Shown here: positions 37,968 through 47,467 of the stretch, piece by piece
Layout of the letters: each line of letters begins with the position of its first letter
Position numbering within the stretch: position 1 is the first letter of the stretch
Assembly (NCBI GenBank): GCA_937966555.1
Contig: CALCLY010000022.1
Coordinates: 1-64,000 of the forward strand
DNA: 64,000 bases
Source: CALCLY01 sp900552775
GTDB taxonomy: Bacteria; Bacillota; Clostridia; UMGS1883; UMGS1540
Reading direction: 5' to 3'
The notes under the pieces: generated by a model
What the model saw: the letters and a program-made list of their open reading frames with translations, nothing else
Database searches by the model: none
What the model was told of the DNA's origin: nothing
Program-made: the position numbers and the translations under genes

Positions 37968-38552
37968 TTATCGTGATTTTCTTCCGAAAAAACCAAAAAT
38001 TCTCCCGACCAGATAAACTATATTATTGCAATTGTTTATCGCAAAGGTCTTGCCGGCCGCTTTGCCGCCGACCGTTAACGCAGAAATTAAACCCGTAGCC
38101 AGAAGGCTTGAAAGAAGTGCGTTAAAATTATGTACGCTGACAAGCTCTGCGACAATAAACGTTCCCATTCCGCCGCTGACAATACCGCATATATCGCCTA
38201 CAATATCATTGCATATATTTGCCACCTTCTCGGAATGTCTGATAAGCCTCACCGTGCTTGAGGCGCCGAAAACGCGGTTTGCCGACATTGAATGAAACGG
38301 CACATCCGAGGCGGCGGTTATCGCCGTTCCTATTATATCAAAAATTATTCCTATAAAAATAATCAGAAAAAGCAGAAAAAAAGCTACCCCAAGCTCCACA
38401 TCGTTCAGTCTGGACGATGTGAGAAAGCTTATAAACACCGACAAAAGAAACGTAGTCACTATAGTTACGATAAGCCATGCGGGATTAAATTTTTTGTTTC
38501 CGGTGTGTGAACTTTTAACCTTTAATTTCTTTTTTGGTTTTATTTTTCCCAT
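37968..38552 (-). CDS. oapA: OapA-like membrane protein (OLE RNA partner; DUF21/CorB-related)
   Basis: 194 residues. A Lys-rich cytoplasmic N-terminus (MGKIKPKKKLKVK) is followed by four predicted membrane segments (~26-46, 55-83, 122-145, 150-175), with a conserved-looking SANRVFGASSTVRLIRHSEKVANICNDIVGDI loop between the second and third described here only by position (~91-122). This resembles the DUF21 part of CNNM/CorB Mg2+ transport proteins. Its place directly downstream of a ~600-nt structured RNA and beside dxs-tlyA matches OapA, which binds OLE RNA and recruits it to the membrane in Bacillus halodurans. Identity is inferred from context and topology. GGAGA precedes the ATG. Confidence 0.75.
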   Translation of the reverse strand: MGKIKPKKKLKVKSSHTGNKKFNPAWLIVTIVTTFLLSVFISFLTSSRLNDVELGVAFFLLFLIIFIGIIFDIIGTAITAASDVPFHSMSANRVFGASSTVRLIRHSEKVANICNDIVGDICGIVSGGMGTFIVAELVSVHNFNALLSSLLATGLISALTVGGKAAGKTFAINNCNNIVYLVGRIFGFFGRKSR

Positions 38553-38578
38553 TAATCAAGTCTCCGTAAAAAATAAAA

Positions 38579-39179
38579 AAGGGGGCAAAGCGTGAAGTAA
38601 AATCTGCGGCATAGGTCCGGTAGGCTTTCCCGCATTTGTGCCCGCGCGTTGCCGCTCCGGGAGGTTTCCCATTAAACAATACCCGGCATTTCTGCCGAAA
38701 CCGGATCGCCACTTAGTCCGCACTGCAATCCTCCGCGCTTCTCATTTAGTGAACAGCCTAGGAGATTTCCTCGGCGGTATAATTGATTCTTATCCTCTTT
38801 TGCAGACATGGTTTCAAGCAGCAATAACTTTCAAATGTCGGCCAACATAGGAAAGTCTGATCCGCTATCCTTCATGCCCACTCAAGGCAGGCTACTCTGC
38901 AAACAGCGCAAATGTGCACCGCTACACAGGTTTAATCCTAAGCCGTACCGCCCTGTGTCGCATATTGCAAGCACTGTCACGGCACGAGAATAGGTCTCCG
39001 CGGAAAAGGGGTCGGGCACTGCATGCCATTGCAGTCCGCCCCTAAACCTTAACCCCCAGCACAAACCCCCGACTGGGCGTCGGAAGCCAGCACCAGGGAC
39101 TTCATCGATGTGCCCTTTAACGGATTTTTAGGCCCGTCCTGGGAATCAATCGTTCCGACTAGGATACTGCGCCACCCTT
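38579..39179 (-). ncRNA. ole: OLE RNA (ornate, large, extremophilic)
   Basis: About 600 nt of GC-rich sequence without a credible gene, in an otherwise AT-rich region. Minus-strand helices include ACUGCA/UGCAGU with an outer AGGGG/CCCCU, ACACAGG/CCUGUGU, CGGCA-GAAA-UGCCG nested in GGUUU/AAACC and UCCGG/CCGGA, GUCGGAA/UUCCGAC near the 5' end, and GCGGCA/UGCCGC near the 3' end. The promoter at 39186-39214 starts it at ~39179. Length (family mean ~610 nt), a downstream OapA-type membrane gene, and dxs and tlyA beside it all fit OLE. Known OLE RNAs form a membrane ribonucleoprotein tied to alcohol, cold and Mg2+ stress. The 3' end is approximate. Confidence 0.82.
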
Positions 39180-39185
39180 ATCGGT

Positions 39186-39214
39186 ATTATAACACAGCTT
39201 GCCTGCCTTGTAAA
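39186..39214 (-). promoter_or_regulatory. Promoter of OLE RNA
   Basis: On the minus strand TTTACA (39209-39214), a 17-base spacer, then TATAAT (39186-39191). A perfect -10, near-perfect -35 and optimal spacing suggest strong transcription, as expected for an abundant structural RNA. Confidence 0.85.
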
Positions 39215-39259
39215 GATTTTTTTTGTTTTTTGACTTATTTTACATTCTGTTTACATTTT

Positions 39260-40414
39260 TCAAACATACTTTCTTGTGTATCTTACGTATTCACCGTACA
39301 CTTTTTCAACCACATCATCCCATGTGACATACAAATCGCGTTTTGCCCCTTCCGAGAGTGTTTTATGAAGAGACGAATCCGAAAGAGTTTTAAGAACGCT
39401 ATCGGCATAATCCTTTTCATCCGCAACTATGGCATTAACCCCGTCCGTAACGGTTGCTGCCGTTGCCGCTCCGCTTAAAAATGCCGTCGGCAGCCCTTGC
39501 GATGCCGCCTCAATCTGAACCAGCGAGCTTGCGTCATAAAGTGACGGGAAAAGGAATATATCAGATGCCGCATAAATTTTTGCAAGCTTTTCTCTTTCTG
39601 ATATTTTGCCGCAGAAAATAACACAGTTCTCTAATCCGAGCATATGTATTTTGTTCTTAAGCTCAAGTTCGTCCTCGCCGGTTCCGACAAAAAGCATTTT
39701 AAATTTTAACCCTTTCTTTTTTAAAACCGCAAGTGTGTCTGCAATAAACATAATATTTTTAAGTTTATTGATCCTACCGACAAATACAAGCACCTTTTCG
39801 TCTTCATTTATTTTATATTCCCCGTGTATCTCTCGGCAGGCATTTTCTTTGTCGCACGGAAGCATATCCGTTGCATTTCCTATAACACCGGGCAATTCGC
39901 GGCAGCCGTATTCTTCATAAAAAATTTTTGCTACAGCGGCGTTTACCGCATAGCATCTGTCACATTTATCAAAACAGTTTGCCACTATATCCGTAAGAGC
40001 TGACGCGGCAGCATCAACCTTCAGCCTGCGCTGAAAATCTTTTTTGTACTGGCTGTGCATTGTACCGAGTACCGGAATATTTTTTTTGTAAGCGTATCTT
40101 ATTCCCATTCTGCCTATGGCAAACGGAGAATGAATATGTACAATGTCGAGCGCCGACTTATTAAGTTCATTTCTGAAAGCAATATCTACATCGGGGTTCG
40201 GCAATGAATACTCAAAAAACGGTACAGGCAATGACATTGATCTTATAACTTTATAATCAAATGTATCTTTATAAAACAAGTCAACTTTAGGCGCGAAAAC
40301 CGTAGCATCGGCATATTTTTGCATACGTTTTGCATAGTTATCAACAACCATTATAACTCCGTCAACCATAGGAAAGAAAGTGTCTATAAAATATCCTACT
40401 TTAAGCCTTTTCAT
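39260..40414 (-). CDS. GT4-family glycosyltransferase
   Basis: 384 residues with the GT-B fold. The N-terminal acceptor domain carries GYFIDTFFPMVDGV and H-I-H-S-P-F. The C-terminal donor domain has VFVGRINKLKN and the E-x7-E motif in PSLYDASSLVQIEAASQGLP. This is the type that includes diacylglycerol glucosyltransferases making glycolipids or lipoteichoic anchors; the sugar acceptor cannot be fixed from sequence. It is peripheral to the membrane. It lies 17 bases downstream of the DUF4317 gene, and its stop is 46 bases from the OLE promoter. Confidence 0.88.
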   Translation of the reverse strand: MKRLKVGYFIDTFFPMVDGVIMVVDNYAKRMQKYADATVFAPKVDLFYKDTFDYKVIRSMSLPVPFFEYSLPNPDVDIAFRNELNKSALDIVHIHSPFAIGRMGIRYAYKKNIPVLGTMHSQYKKDFQRRLKVDAAASALTDIVANCFDKCDRCYAVNAAVAKIFYEEYGCRELPGVIGNATDMLPCDKENACREIHGEYKINEDEKVLVFVGRINKLKNIMFIADTLAVLKKKGLKFKMLFVGTGEDELELKNKIHMLGLENCVIFCGKISEREKLAKIYAASDIFLFPSLYDASSLVQIEAASQGLPTAFLSGAATAATVTDGVNAIVADEKDYADSVLKTLSDSSLHKTLSEGAKRDLYVTWDDVVEKVYGEYVRYTRKYV

Positions 40415-40431
40415 TCTAACCTCCGCTTACT

Positions 40432-41559
40432 CTAATTAATTTTAATATCTATCCCATTGACGGAAACATTTTCATCCGCTTTAATAAGAATATATTTTGC
40501 ACCATTAATAATCTGCGTAGAAACAAGGTCGCGTCTTTTGGGATTTACCTTTATTGTAACATCGGGCATTTTAACTTCAAGTTTTTTAACATCAACAATG
40601 TTTTGCGGAGCAACCTCGGTTTTTTCTCCGAATTGTTCGTCATAAAGTTTGTCAAATTCCTCAAGTTTTTCTTCTTCAATTCCGCAGTATTTAAGAGTAT
40701 TTTTTATTTCGTTTTTGGAAACACGGAGCGGTTCTGCACTCTTTTCTTCTTTATGTTCTTCTATCATCTCGCTTATTTGTTCCTGTACCGAACAAAGCAG
40801 TTCAAAATCGCATCCGCCGCTCATGGTTTCGGACAGACATTCGTCAAAGGTTTCTTTTTGTACCGCCGCAGGCATCGGTAATTCCAAATCGAATATTCTT
40901 TTTACAAAATCAGTATGATTTTTTGTTATATCGTGCGTGTAGTATAGTGAACCGTAAATATTTTCCTGTCTATCCTCAAAAGCCGGAAAAATAAATCCGA
41001 GCTCCGGAGCCCCTATAAGAGAATCCGATGACAAAGTGTGAAACGTATTGTCATATGCATGAAATGAAACTGCTGACTTCATGTGCTTTATCGGACAAAT
41101 ACTGCAAACAAAAAAGTTGTATACACCGAAGGAATCTTCGTTTTTTTCACCGTCTTTTCCGTACTCAAAATAATCGTATTTATCGAATGCGAGAAGTATT
41201 ACGTAATTTCCGCCGAGTGTTACGTTTTCTTTTATTCTGAAAAAAAGTTCATGAACCGCGTCATCGTCCGAAAGTTCCGAACGTTTAAGTGCCATCAGAA
41301 GTGCATGCTCATCACTTTCACGCACCTGCTCGGTGCGAAATTTAAGATCTATAAGATTAGTTCCGAGTGAACCTGAAAGAGTTTTTTTCATTATAGCAAG
41401 CAAACTCTCCGTTTCCTCCTGAGGACAAAGTGCAAGCGACTCGTTAAATTCCGTAACAATTTCCTTTTTTTCGTTTACAAAGCAACCGCGTATATGTGAT
41501 ATATTATTTTGGTCGGGTCTGAATCTTTTTCTGACCTCTCTTAATTCCTTATCGTTCAA
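40432..41559 (-). CDS. DUF4317 family protein
   Basis: 375 residues with the DUF4317 N-terminus (MNDKELREVRKRFRPDQNNI, then S-H-I-R-G-C-F-V). The family is restricted mainly to Clostridia and has no known function. The protein is soluble with an acidic middle (EEHKEEKSAEP ~265). A linker leads to a C-terminal beta domain with V-D-V-K-K-L-E-V-K-M. No catalytic motif visible. Probably in an operon with the glycosyltransferase. Confidence 0.88.
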   Translation of the reverse strand: MNDKELREVRKRFRPDQNNISHIRGCFVNEKKEIVTEFNESLALCPQEETESLLAIMKKTLSGSLGTNLIDLKFRTEQVRESDEHALLMALKRSELSDDDAVHELFFRIKENVTLGGNYVILLAFDKYDYFEYGKDGEKNEDSFGVYNFFVCSICPIKHMKSAVSFHAYDNTFHTLSSDSLIGAPELGFIFPAFEDRQENIYGSLYYTHDITKNHTDFVKRIFDLELPMPAAVQKETFDECLSETMSGGCDFELLCSVQEQISEMIEEHKEEKSAEPLRVSKNEIKNTLKYCGIEEEKLEEFDKLYDEQFGEKTEVAPQNIVDVKKLEVKMPDVTIKVNPKRRDLVSTQIINGAKYILIKADENVSVNGIDIKIN

Positions 41560-41642
41560 ATGTAAAAACCTCCGTAATTTTTATATTTATATTATATTAC
41601 AAAACCCCAAAAAAATCAAGACAAGTCAAAACTTAATATTAA

Positions 41643-41682
41643 AAGCGGGCATTCTCCGGCAGTTGCCGAAAAATTCCCGCTT
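41643..41682 (-). terminator. Terminator of isomerase gene
   Basis: AAGCGGG and CCCGCTT with inner CCGGC/GCCG, followed on the minus strand by TTTTAATATTAAG. It lies 30 bases past the stop at 41712. Confidence 0.75.
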
Positions 41683-41711
41683 GGCGTGTATGCTTAAACT
41701 TTGTTTATAGG

Positions 41712-42566
41712 CTAAATTCCCAGAGACTTTAGGTAGTCTATGCTCTTTTTTGCATCATCCATTGTAGCCGGCTTGGGATTTTTGGAGAAGCTGTCATGCA
41801 AATCTTGTTCTACTATCAAATATTCTATGCCGCATTTCCCGGCCGCTTCAATAATCTCTGGAATATTTTGCATTCCGTGACCAACCGGACGAAATTCAAA
41901 ACTATTATCTTCTTTAATGTCTTTCTCTTTTTCCTGTCCTTCATTATCAATAAGAGCATAAGCCGGTCCTTTTGCAAGTTCTTTGCAGCTAAAATCTTTG
42001 AGATGAAGAATATTTACTTTACCGTTGTATTTTTTCATTATGTCAGTAGGTTCGAATCCTGCATATTTAACCCAGCATGTATCGATTTCAGGCTTAATGG
42101 TATCAAGTCCCAGGTCTTCGAAAATCATGTCATAAATCAGTCTTCCGTTTGTTTTTACAAACTCAAAATCATGATTATGATAATAAAGGTCTATTCCGTA
42201 TTTTTTTAAAATTTCACTTGATTTTTTAAATTTAGCTTTTGTAGTTTCCCAGCCATCGGTAAAATGTTCAACTTCATACCACGGTATGGCACAATATTTA
42301 ACGCCAATTGATTTCAGAAATCCGGCTGCTTCCTCGGGCTTTAAAACCTCGTCATCTTTAATACCTACAGTCTGATGAGTCGACACTGCCTCAAGGCCGT
42401 ATTTATCAAGCATTTTATTTATTTCTTCTGCAGTTTTTCCGAAAAAACCCGCAAACTCAACGCAGTCATAGCCCATTTCGCTGATTGCTTTGAGTGATGC
42501 TTCCATGTCTTTTTCTACTTCGTCACGAATCGAATAAAGCTGCAAACCTATTTTAAAATTTTTCAT
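41712..42566 (-). CDS. Sugar phosphate isomerase/epimerase family protein
   Basis: 284 residues, xylose-isomerase-like TIM barrel (AP endonuclease 2 superfamily). Metal ligands are suggested by E (V-E-F-A-G-F, ~38), H-N-H-D (~156), D-T-C-W (~191), H-L-K-D-F (~217) and E in I-V-E-Q-D (~261). It isomerises or epimerises a keto-sugar or inositol derivative, probably the product of the dehydrogenase gene next to it (25 bases). The exact substrate is unknown. Cytoplasmic. Confidence 0.85.
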   Translation of the reverse strand: MKNFKIGLQLYSIRDEVEKDMEASLKAISEMGYDCVEFAGFFGKTAEEINKMLDKYGLEAVSTHQTVGIKDDEVLKPEEAAGFLKSIGVKYCAIPWYEVEHFTDGWETTKAKFKKSSEILKKYGIDLYYHNHDFEFVKTNGRLIYDMIFEDLGLDTIKPEIDTCWVKYAGFEPTDIMKKYNGKVNILHLKDFSCKELAKGPAYALIDNEGQEKEKDIKEDNSFEFRPVGHGMQNIPEIIEAAGKCGIEYLIVEQDLHDSFSKNPKPATMDDAKKSIDYLKSLGI

Positions 42567-42591
42567 TTATATCACCTCATATTTTCATATT

Positions 42592-43761
42592 TTATATTTC
42601 AGGAATACTGATTTCAACTTCTTTGCCAAGCTTGCTTGATCTTACTATACCGTCTATAATAGCCTGGTTAATAATAATCTGGCTTGTGGGCACCGGTGCC
42701 TTGCCTCCTGTTTTTACAGCGTCAAGGAAAGATCTCATTTTTTTATAGAAATTGTTCTCACCCTGATCCGTAATTACCGGGATTTCGGTTTCAACCTGTT
42801 CCCCTGCCACTTCATGATATATCTTCATAGGACCTCCGATAGAACCGTTCCAGCACTCGGTTGACGGAATTCTGAGCGATCCTTTTGTTCCCATTATAAT
42901 TGTATCTCCGGGTGTATCAAGATTCATTGCCCATGCTATTCTGAAATCAAGAATAATTCCGCCTTCAAGTCTTATAAAACCGGCACCGAAATCATCCACT
43001 CCGAAAAGCGATGCATACTCCGGATGTCCTTTCTGAACATAGTCGCAATAATTTGGATCTTTTCCGAAATAATCCGATACATAACCGCTTACGGTAAGCG
43101 GTTTCGGATATCCCACGGCATTTAAAACCATGTCGAGAGAATAACATCCGATATCGGCAAGTGCACCTATGCCGGCTGTTTCATTTTCGATGAACGTTGT
43201 TCCGAAAGGAGTTGGAATACCTCTTCTTCTCCCGCCTCCCGTCTGTATGTAATAAACTTTACCGAGTTGACCCGACTCAACAATTTTCTTAACCATCTTC
43301 ATGTTTTCGTCAAACCTCGGCTGAAATCCTATTGATAAAACCTTTCCGCTTTTCTTTTCCGCCTTGCATATATCAACAGCTTCCTCAATTGTTACGCACA
43401 TAGGCTTTTCCAAAATGACATTAACACCGTGCTCCAAAGCGTAAATTGTCGGTTCTGCGTGCTGTCTGTTGTATGTGCACACACAAACAGCGTCAAGTTC
43501 TTCGTTGTCAATAAGTTCTTTGTGGTTTTTATAGCAACGAACATCGGGAAGTTCACATTCTTCAAAAAACTTCTCGGCTTTACCTTCAATAAGATCCGCA
43601 CCGCAAGTTATCTCAACATCAGGCATTTTTTTAAGTTCCGCCACATGAGCTCCGGCAATCCACCCTGTTCCTATTATACCTACTTTAAGTTTTTTGGAAG
43701 TATCAATTTCCGTTTTTTTCTGATTAAATTTAAACTGGTTCAAAATTTGATCTTCTGTCAC
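42592..43761 (-). CDS. Gfo/Idh/MocA family oxidoreductase
   Basis: 389 residues from a GTG at 43761, ten bases after AAAGGAG. The Rossmann start is VGIIGTGWIAGAHV (~27-40), the catalytic E-K-P is in LEKPMCV (~117), and the C-terminal D-I-G-C-Y-S-L-D (His replaced by Ser-Leu-Asp) holds the active-site region. It probably oxidises a sugar or inositol and passes it to the isomerase at 41712. Divergent from an AraC regulator. Confidence 0.88.
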   Translation of the reverse strand: MTEDQILNQFKFNQKKTEIDTSKKLKVGIIGTGWIAGAHVAELKKMPDVEITCGADLIEGKAEKFFEECELPDVRCYKNHKELIDNEELDAVCVCTYNRQHAEPTIYALEHGVNVILEKPMCVTIEEAVDICKAEKKSGKVLSIGFQPRFDENMKMVKKIVESGQLGKVYYIQTGGGRRRGIPTPFGTTFIENETAGIGALADIGCYSLDMVLNAVGYPKPLTVSGYVSDYFGKDPNYCDYVQKGHPEYASLFGVDDFGAGFIRLEGGIILDFRIAWAMNLDTPGDTIIMGTKGSLRIPSTECWNGSIGGPMKIYHEVAGEQVETEIPVITDQGENNFYKKMRSFLDAVKTGGKAPVPTSQIIINQAIIDGIVRSSKLGKEVEISIPEI

Positions 43762-43901
43762 TGTTTTTCAACTCCTTTTAAATTATTACTTGCATAAAAT
43801 TATCTTTTATGTTATATTTGTATTGTAGCAGCTTTAAAATAAAACTTCTACTTAAATTTTAACCTATATTTGAACTATTTTAACTTTTACGGTGATCAGC
43901 A

Positions 43902-44771
43902 ATGTACTATAATGAAACAGTAAATTCCAACATACCCAATTCTCCGATACGGTTTCATACTCCGGATGAAAAAAAATTAAAAGGTCCTGTTTTTAATGCA
44001 CATTTCCATAATGAAATTGAAATTCTTTACGTCAGAAGCGGAATTTTTACGGCTTATAACGATTACGTATCCGTAAGTGCCAAAGCAGAAGAAATTATTT
44101 TTATTAACAGCCGTGTTGTCCATGCCACAAGAAGTGAAATTGACGGAACCAGCACAGGTCTGACCCAATTTGACGTTTCCGAAATATTCCGAAATCATAT
44201 GCAAAATGTAAGCAAATATTTTCAATATTTTCTATCCAGCAGTGAAACACCTATGTATTGCTTTAAAAAGGGAGATAAAAAAACCGATGAACTTAATCAA
44301 TATATAAATGAAATACTTTCGGAAATATCCGAAAAAAAAACTGCATATGAAATGTATGTCAAATCTAGTATTTGCAAAATTCTCGGACTCTTGTACCGTT
44401 ACGGCATTATTCAAAATGAGGAAGCGTTTTTTAACAGTGAAACAGTAGAAAGAATTTTGCCGGCATTAAACTATATAGACAACAATTATCAGAAAGAAAT
44501 AAAGCTTGACGACTTAAGTAAAATAACAAACTTTAACCCGAATTATTTTTGTCGCATATTTAAAAAAGCAACCAATTCAAGCTTTACGGAATATCTTAAT
44601 TTTGTGAGAGTATATAAAGCCGAAAAACTCATTGTTGAGGGGAAAAATACAATTTCAGAAATTGCTTCCCTTGTTGGATTTTCATCATTATCATATTTCA
44701 ACCGAATATTCAAGAGGTATAAAGGGTGTACACCTTCGGTTTATAAAAAAGTCAAATACGCAATACAATAA
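43902..44771 (+). CDS. AraC-family regulator with cupin sensor domain
   Basis: 289 residues. The cupin domain (~25-105) carries H-F-H-N-E. The double HTH is KLDDLSKITNFNPNYFCRIF and TISEIASLVGFSSLSYFNRIF ending P-S-V-Y. The ATG follows ACGGTGA. Divergent from the dehydrogenase-isomerase pair, its likely target. Confidence 0.9.
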   Translation: MYYNETVNSNIPNSPIRFHTPDEKKLKGPVFNAHFHNEIEILYVRSGIFTAYNDYVSVSAKAEEIIFINSRVVHATRSEIDGTSTGLTQFDVSEIFRNHMQNVSKYFQYFLSSSETPMYCFKKGDKKTDELNQYINEILSEISEKKTAYEMYVKSSICKILGLLYRYGIIQNEEAFFNSETVERILPALNYIDNNYQKEIKLDDLSKITNFNPNYFCRIFKKATNSSFTEYLNFVRVYKAEKLIVEGKNTISEIASLVGFSSLSYFNRIFKRYKGCTPSVYKKVKYAIQ

Positions 44772-44803
44772 AAAAGCAAGACAATTATGTCTTGCTTTTT
44801 TGG
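44771..44803. terminator. Bidirectional terminator
   Basis: AAAAAGCAAGACA and TGTCTTGCTTTTT form a 13-bp stem with a 4-nt loop. It serves the AraC gene (plus strand) and the livF end (minus strand). Confidence 0.85.
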
Positions 44804-44849
44804 AGCAAAAAATATTTCAAAACAGCAATTCGTGGATTTGCTTTTAAAA

Positions 44850-45551
44850 TCAGCCTCCGAGATATGCCTTTTTTATCTCATCACTCTGCGCAAGTTCATG
44901 ACCTGTGCCGGAAAGCTTAATTATTCCCGACTCAAGCACATAAGCTCTGTCTGCTATATCAAGAGCCATTTCCGCGTTTTGCTCTACAAGAAGAATGGTT
45001 GTTCCGGATTTATGAAGCTCTTTAATAATATCAAAAATCTGCTGAACCAGTATAGGAGCCAATCCCATTGAAGGTTCATCAAGCATGAGCAGCTTCGGTT
45101 TACTCATCAAAGCGCGTCCCATTGCAAGCATTTGCTGCTCACCGCCCGAAAGCGTTCCGGCAATCTGATCTTTTCTGTGTTTAAGTCTCGGGAAACGTTC
45201 AAAAACATCCTGTATACCGGCTTTAACATTGTCAGGTTTTGTATATGCACCCATCTCAAGATTTTCCAAAACAGTCATCTGAAGAAAAATACGTCTGCCC
45301 TCAGGGACATGAGCAAGACCCTTTGACACAAGCTTGGATGCTTCTGTTTTTGATATATCTTCACCCATAAGCGAAATAGATCCGGTTCTTGAACGAAGCA
45401 GTCCGGAAATTGCGCGTAATGTAGTGGATTTTCCCGCTCCGTTAGCGCCGATAAGTGCAACAATTTCTCCTTCTTTTACTTCAAGTGATACATCCTTAAG
45501 CGCATGAATCTGACCGTAATATACATTTATATTATCTACATTCAACATCAT
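44850..45551 (-). CDS. livF: Branched-chain amino acid-type ABC transporter ATPase LivF
   Basis: 233 residues. Walker A GANGAGKST (35-43), signature LSGGEQQ (134-140), Walker B LLMLDEPSMG (~152-161) and the short C-terminus of LivF. With LivG it powers the importer. Last gene of the cluster, 4 bases after livG. Confidence 0.94.
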   Translation of the reverse strand: MMLNVDNINVYYGQIHALKDVSLEVKEGEIVALIGANGAGKSTTLRAISGLLRSRTGSISLMGEDISKTEASKLVSKGLAHVPEGRRIFLQMTVLENLEMGAYTKPDNVKAGIQDVFERFPRLKHRKDQIAGTLSGGEQQMLAMGRALMSKPKLLMLDEPSMGLAPILVQQIFDIIKELHKSGTTILLVEQNAEMALDIADRAYVLESGIIKLSGTGHELAQSDEIKKAYLGG

Positions 45552-45555
45552 AAAA

Positions 45556-46386
45556 TCAGCCCTCCGTCTTCTTACCGAGATATGCTTCTATAACGGCAGG
45601 ATTTGATTTAATTTCGTCAGGTGAACCCTTTGCTATAATCTTGCCGTGATCCAAAACACATATTCCTTCACATACATTCATTACAAGATTCATATCATGC
45701 TCAATAAGCATAACGGCAATCTTAAAGCTGTCTCTGATATGCCTGATATTTTCCATAAGCTCTGCGGTTTCGGAAGGATTCATTCCGGCAGCGGGTTCAT
45801 CAAGAAGAATAATAAGCGGTTTTGTTGCCAAAGCACGCACTATTTCAAGTCTTCTTTGTTCACCGTAAGGCAGTGAACCTGCCTGCTTATCAGCCAAATC
45901 AGCCATATGGAAAAAGTCCAAAAGCTCCAAAGCATCTTTTTTTGACTGACGTTCGGAATTACGGTAACCGAACAGATGAGTAACCGATTCGGCAAAAGAC
46001 TGTTTTATTGAATTATGCAATCCGACCCTTACATTATCCATTACCGTCATATCGGCAAAAAGTCTGATATTCTGAAAAGTACGCGCAATTCCCATTTTGC
46101 TGAGCTGAGGTGTTGATTTTCTTGTTGTGTTATGTCCGTCCAGAAGAATAACACCTCTTGTGGGACTGTACACATTTGTAAGCAAGTTAAAAACAGTTGT
46201 CTTTCCGGCGCCGTTAGGACCTATTAATCCGGCAATCTCCGTTCTTCCCACAGTAAGTGTAAAGTCATCAACCGCCGTTAAACCGCCGAAATCAATTCCA
46301 AGATGATGTGTTTCAAGAACAGGGGGTTTATCTATATCGCGTTCCGGAACAATGGAGTTACTCGGAACAGGTACCATTTTTGACAT
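45556..46386 (-). CDS. livG: Branched-chain amino acid-type ABC transporter ATPase LivG
   Basis: 276 residues: ~25 extra N-terminal residues before the ATPase fold, Walker A GPNGAGKTT (56-64), the LivG-type signature SLPYGEQ (171-177) and Walker B LIILLDEP (191-198). It energises uptake with LivF. One base after livM. Confidence 0.94.
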   Translation of the reverse strand: MSKMVPVPSNSIVPERDIDKPPVLETHHLGIDFGGLTAVDDFTLTVGRTEIAGLIGPNGAGKTTVFNLLTNVYSPTRGVILLDGHNTTRKSTPQLSKMGIARTFQNIRLFADMTVMDNVRVGLHNSIKQSFAESVTHLFGYRNSERQSKKDALELLDFFHMADLADKQAGSLPYGEQRRLEIVRALATKPLIILLDEPAAGMNPSETAELMENIRHIRDSFKIAVMLIEHDMNLVMNVCEGICVLDHGKIIAKGSPDEIKSNPAVIEAYLGKKTEG

Positions 46387-46387
46387 A

Positions 46388-47458
46388 TCAGTTATTCCTC
46401 CGTTCTGCTTTTACAGCTTTTCTTGAAAATTTTTCTTTAATAACATCCATAAACCGCTTTGCTCCGACACTGTTTGTAAGAAGCATAACAGCAATTAACA
46501 CTATTGCGTAAATGAGCATTCTATAGTCTGAAAGACCCCTTAAAAGCTCCGGCAGCATGTAAAGAAGAGCCGTTGAAATAATAATTCCGGGAATATTGTT
46601 CATACCGCCCAAAACAACAAATACAAGTATAAGTATTGAAGTGTTGAAGTCAAACTTCTTCGCCGCAATTGTTGAAAAATTCATAGCATAAAGAGCTCCT
46701 GCCATTCCAGCTAAAACGGCAGATGTTATAAATGCCGTAAGTTTATATCGGGTTACTCCTATTCCTACGGATTCAGCAGCAATTCTGTTATCTCTGATTG
46801 CCGTTACGGCACGCCCGCTTTTACTGTTGACAAAATTTAAAACAATAAAAAGCGCGAAAACAATAAGAATTACACCTGCCGGAAAACTTGAAAGTTTTGT
46901 TATACCGACCGCACCCTGCGGACCGTTTATAATAAGTCTTCCGTTTACCATTTCAAGTGCCTCGGCACTTTTCATGCCAACGTGAATACCAAAAGCGTCA
47001 ACGCCGACATAAAGACAGTTTATAATATTTTTTATAATTTCTCCGAAAGCCAATGTTACAATTGCTAAATAGTCACCGCGAAGCCTTAGAACAGGAATGC
47101 CTATTATAAATCCCGCAATTCCGGCAAAAATACCTCCGATTAAAACGGAAAGGAAAAGCAGGAGAGCATTAGAATGAACAACCGTGCTCAGGCATGAAGC
47201 GGCAATAACACCTGTAAATGCACCTACACTCATAAAACCTGCATGACCGAGGCTCAACTCACCCAAAAAGCCAACCGTAAGCGACAGGGAAATTGCCATA
47301 ACAATATATGTGCAGATTGGCACAAGCTGTCCGCTTATGGAGTTACTGATAAGCCCTGCTGACTGCATCGGAAAAAGTATTAAAAAAGCAATTAAAACAA
47401 TTCCGTAAGACTTTATATTTGTTAAAGTAAATTTATTTAAGCTTTTAATATTTTTCAT
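46388..47458 (-). CDS. livM: Branched-chain amino acid-type ABC permease LivM
   Basis: 356 residues, about nine hydrophobic segments, with the EAA-like cytoplasmic loop (RDNRIAAESVGIGVTRYKL). LivM family length and the motif LRLRGDYLAIVTLAFGEI fit. It forms the membrane channel with LivH. Confidence 0.92.
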   Translation of the reverse strand: MKNIKSLNKFTLTNIKSYGIVLIAFLILFPMQSAGLISNSISGQLVPICTYIVMAISLSLTVGFLGELSLGHAGFMSVGAFTGVIAASCLSTVVHSNALLLFLSVLIGGIFAGIAGFIIGIPVLRLRGDYLAIVTLAFGEIIKNIINCLYVGVDAFGIHVGMKSAEALEMVNGRLIINGPQGAVGITKLSSFPAGVILIVFALFIVLNFVNSKSGRAVTAIRDNRIAAESVGIGVTRYKLTAFITSAVLAGMAGALYAMNFSTIAAKKFDFNTSILILVFVVLGGMNNIPGIIISTALLYMLPELLRGLSDYRMLIYAIVLIAVMLLTNSVGAKRFMDVIKEKFSRKAVKAERRNN

Positions 47459-47467
47459 ACCGACACC

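Noticed and set aside
38638..39064. Small open frames on both strands inside the ncRNA block
   Set aside because: They lack ribosome binding sites, overlap on opposite strands, have no recognisable composition or homology, and the block folds as RNA.
38579..39179. RNase P RNA or tmRNA in the GC-rich non-coding block
   Set aside because: I could not find the RNase P core motifs (GAGGAAAGTCC, ACAGAA) or a tmRNA tag frame ending in Ala-Ala with a tRNA-like CCA end. OLE fits length and neighbours better.
41563..41711. Riboswitch between DUF4317 gene and isomerase
   Set aside because: Only a nested terminator hairpin is visible and it lies at the 3' end of the minus-strand isomerase gene.
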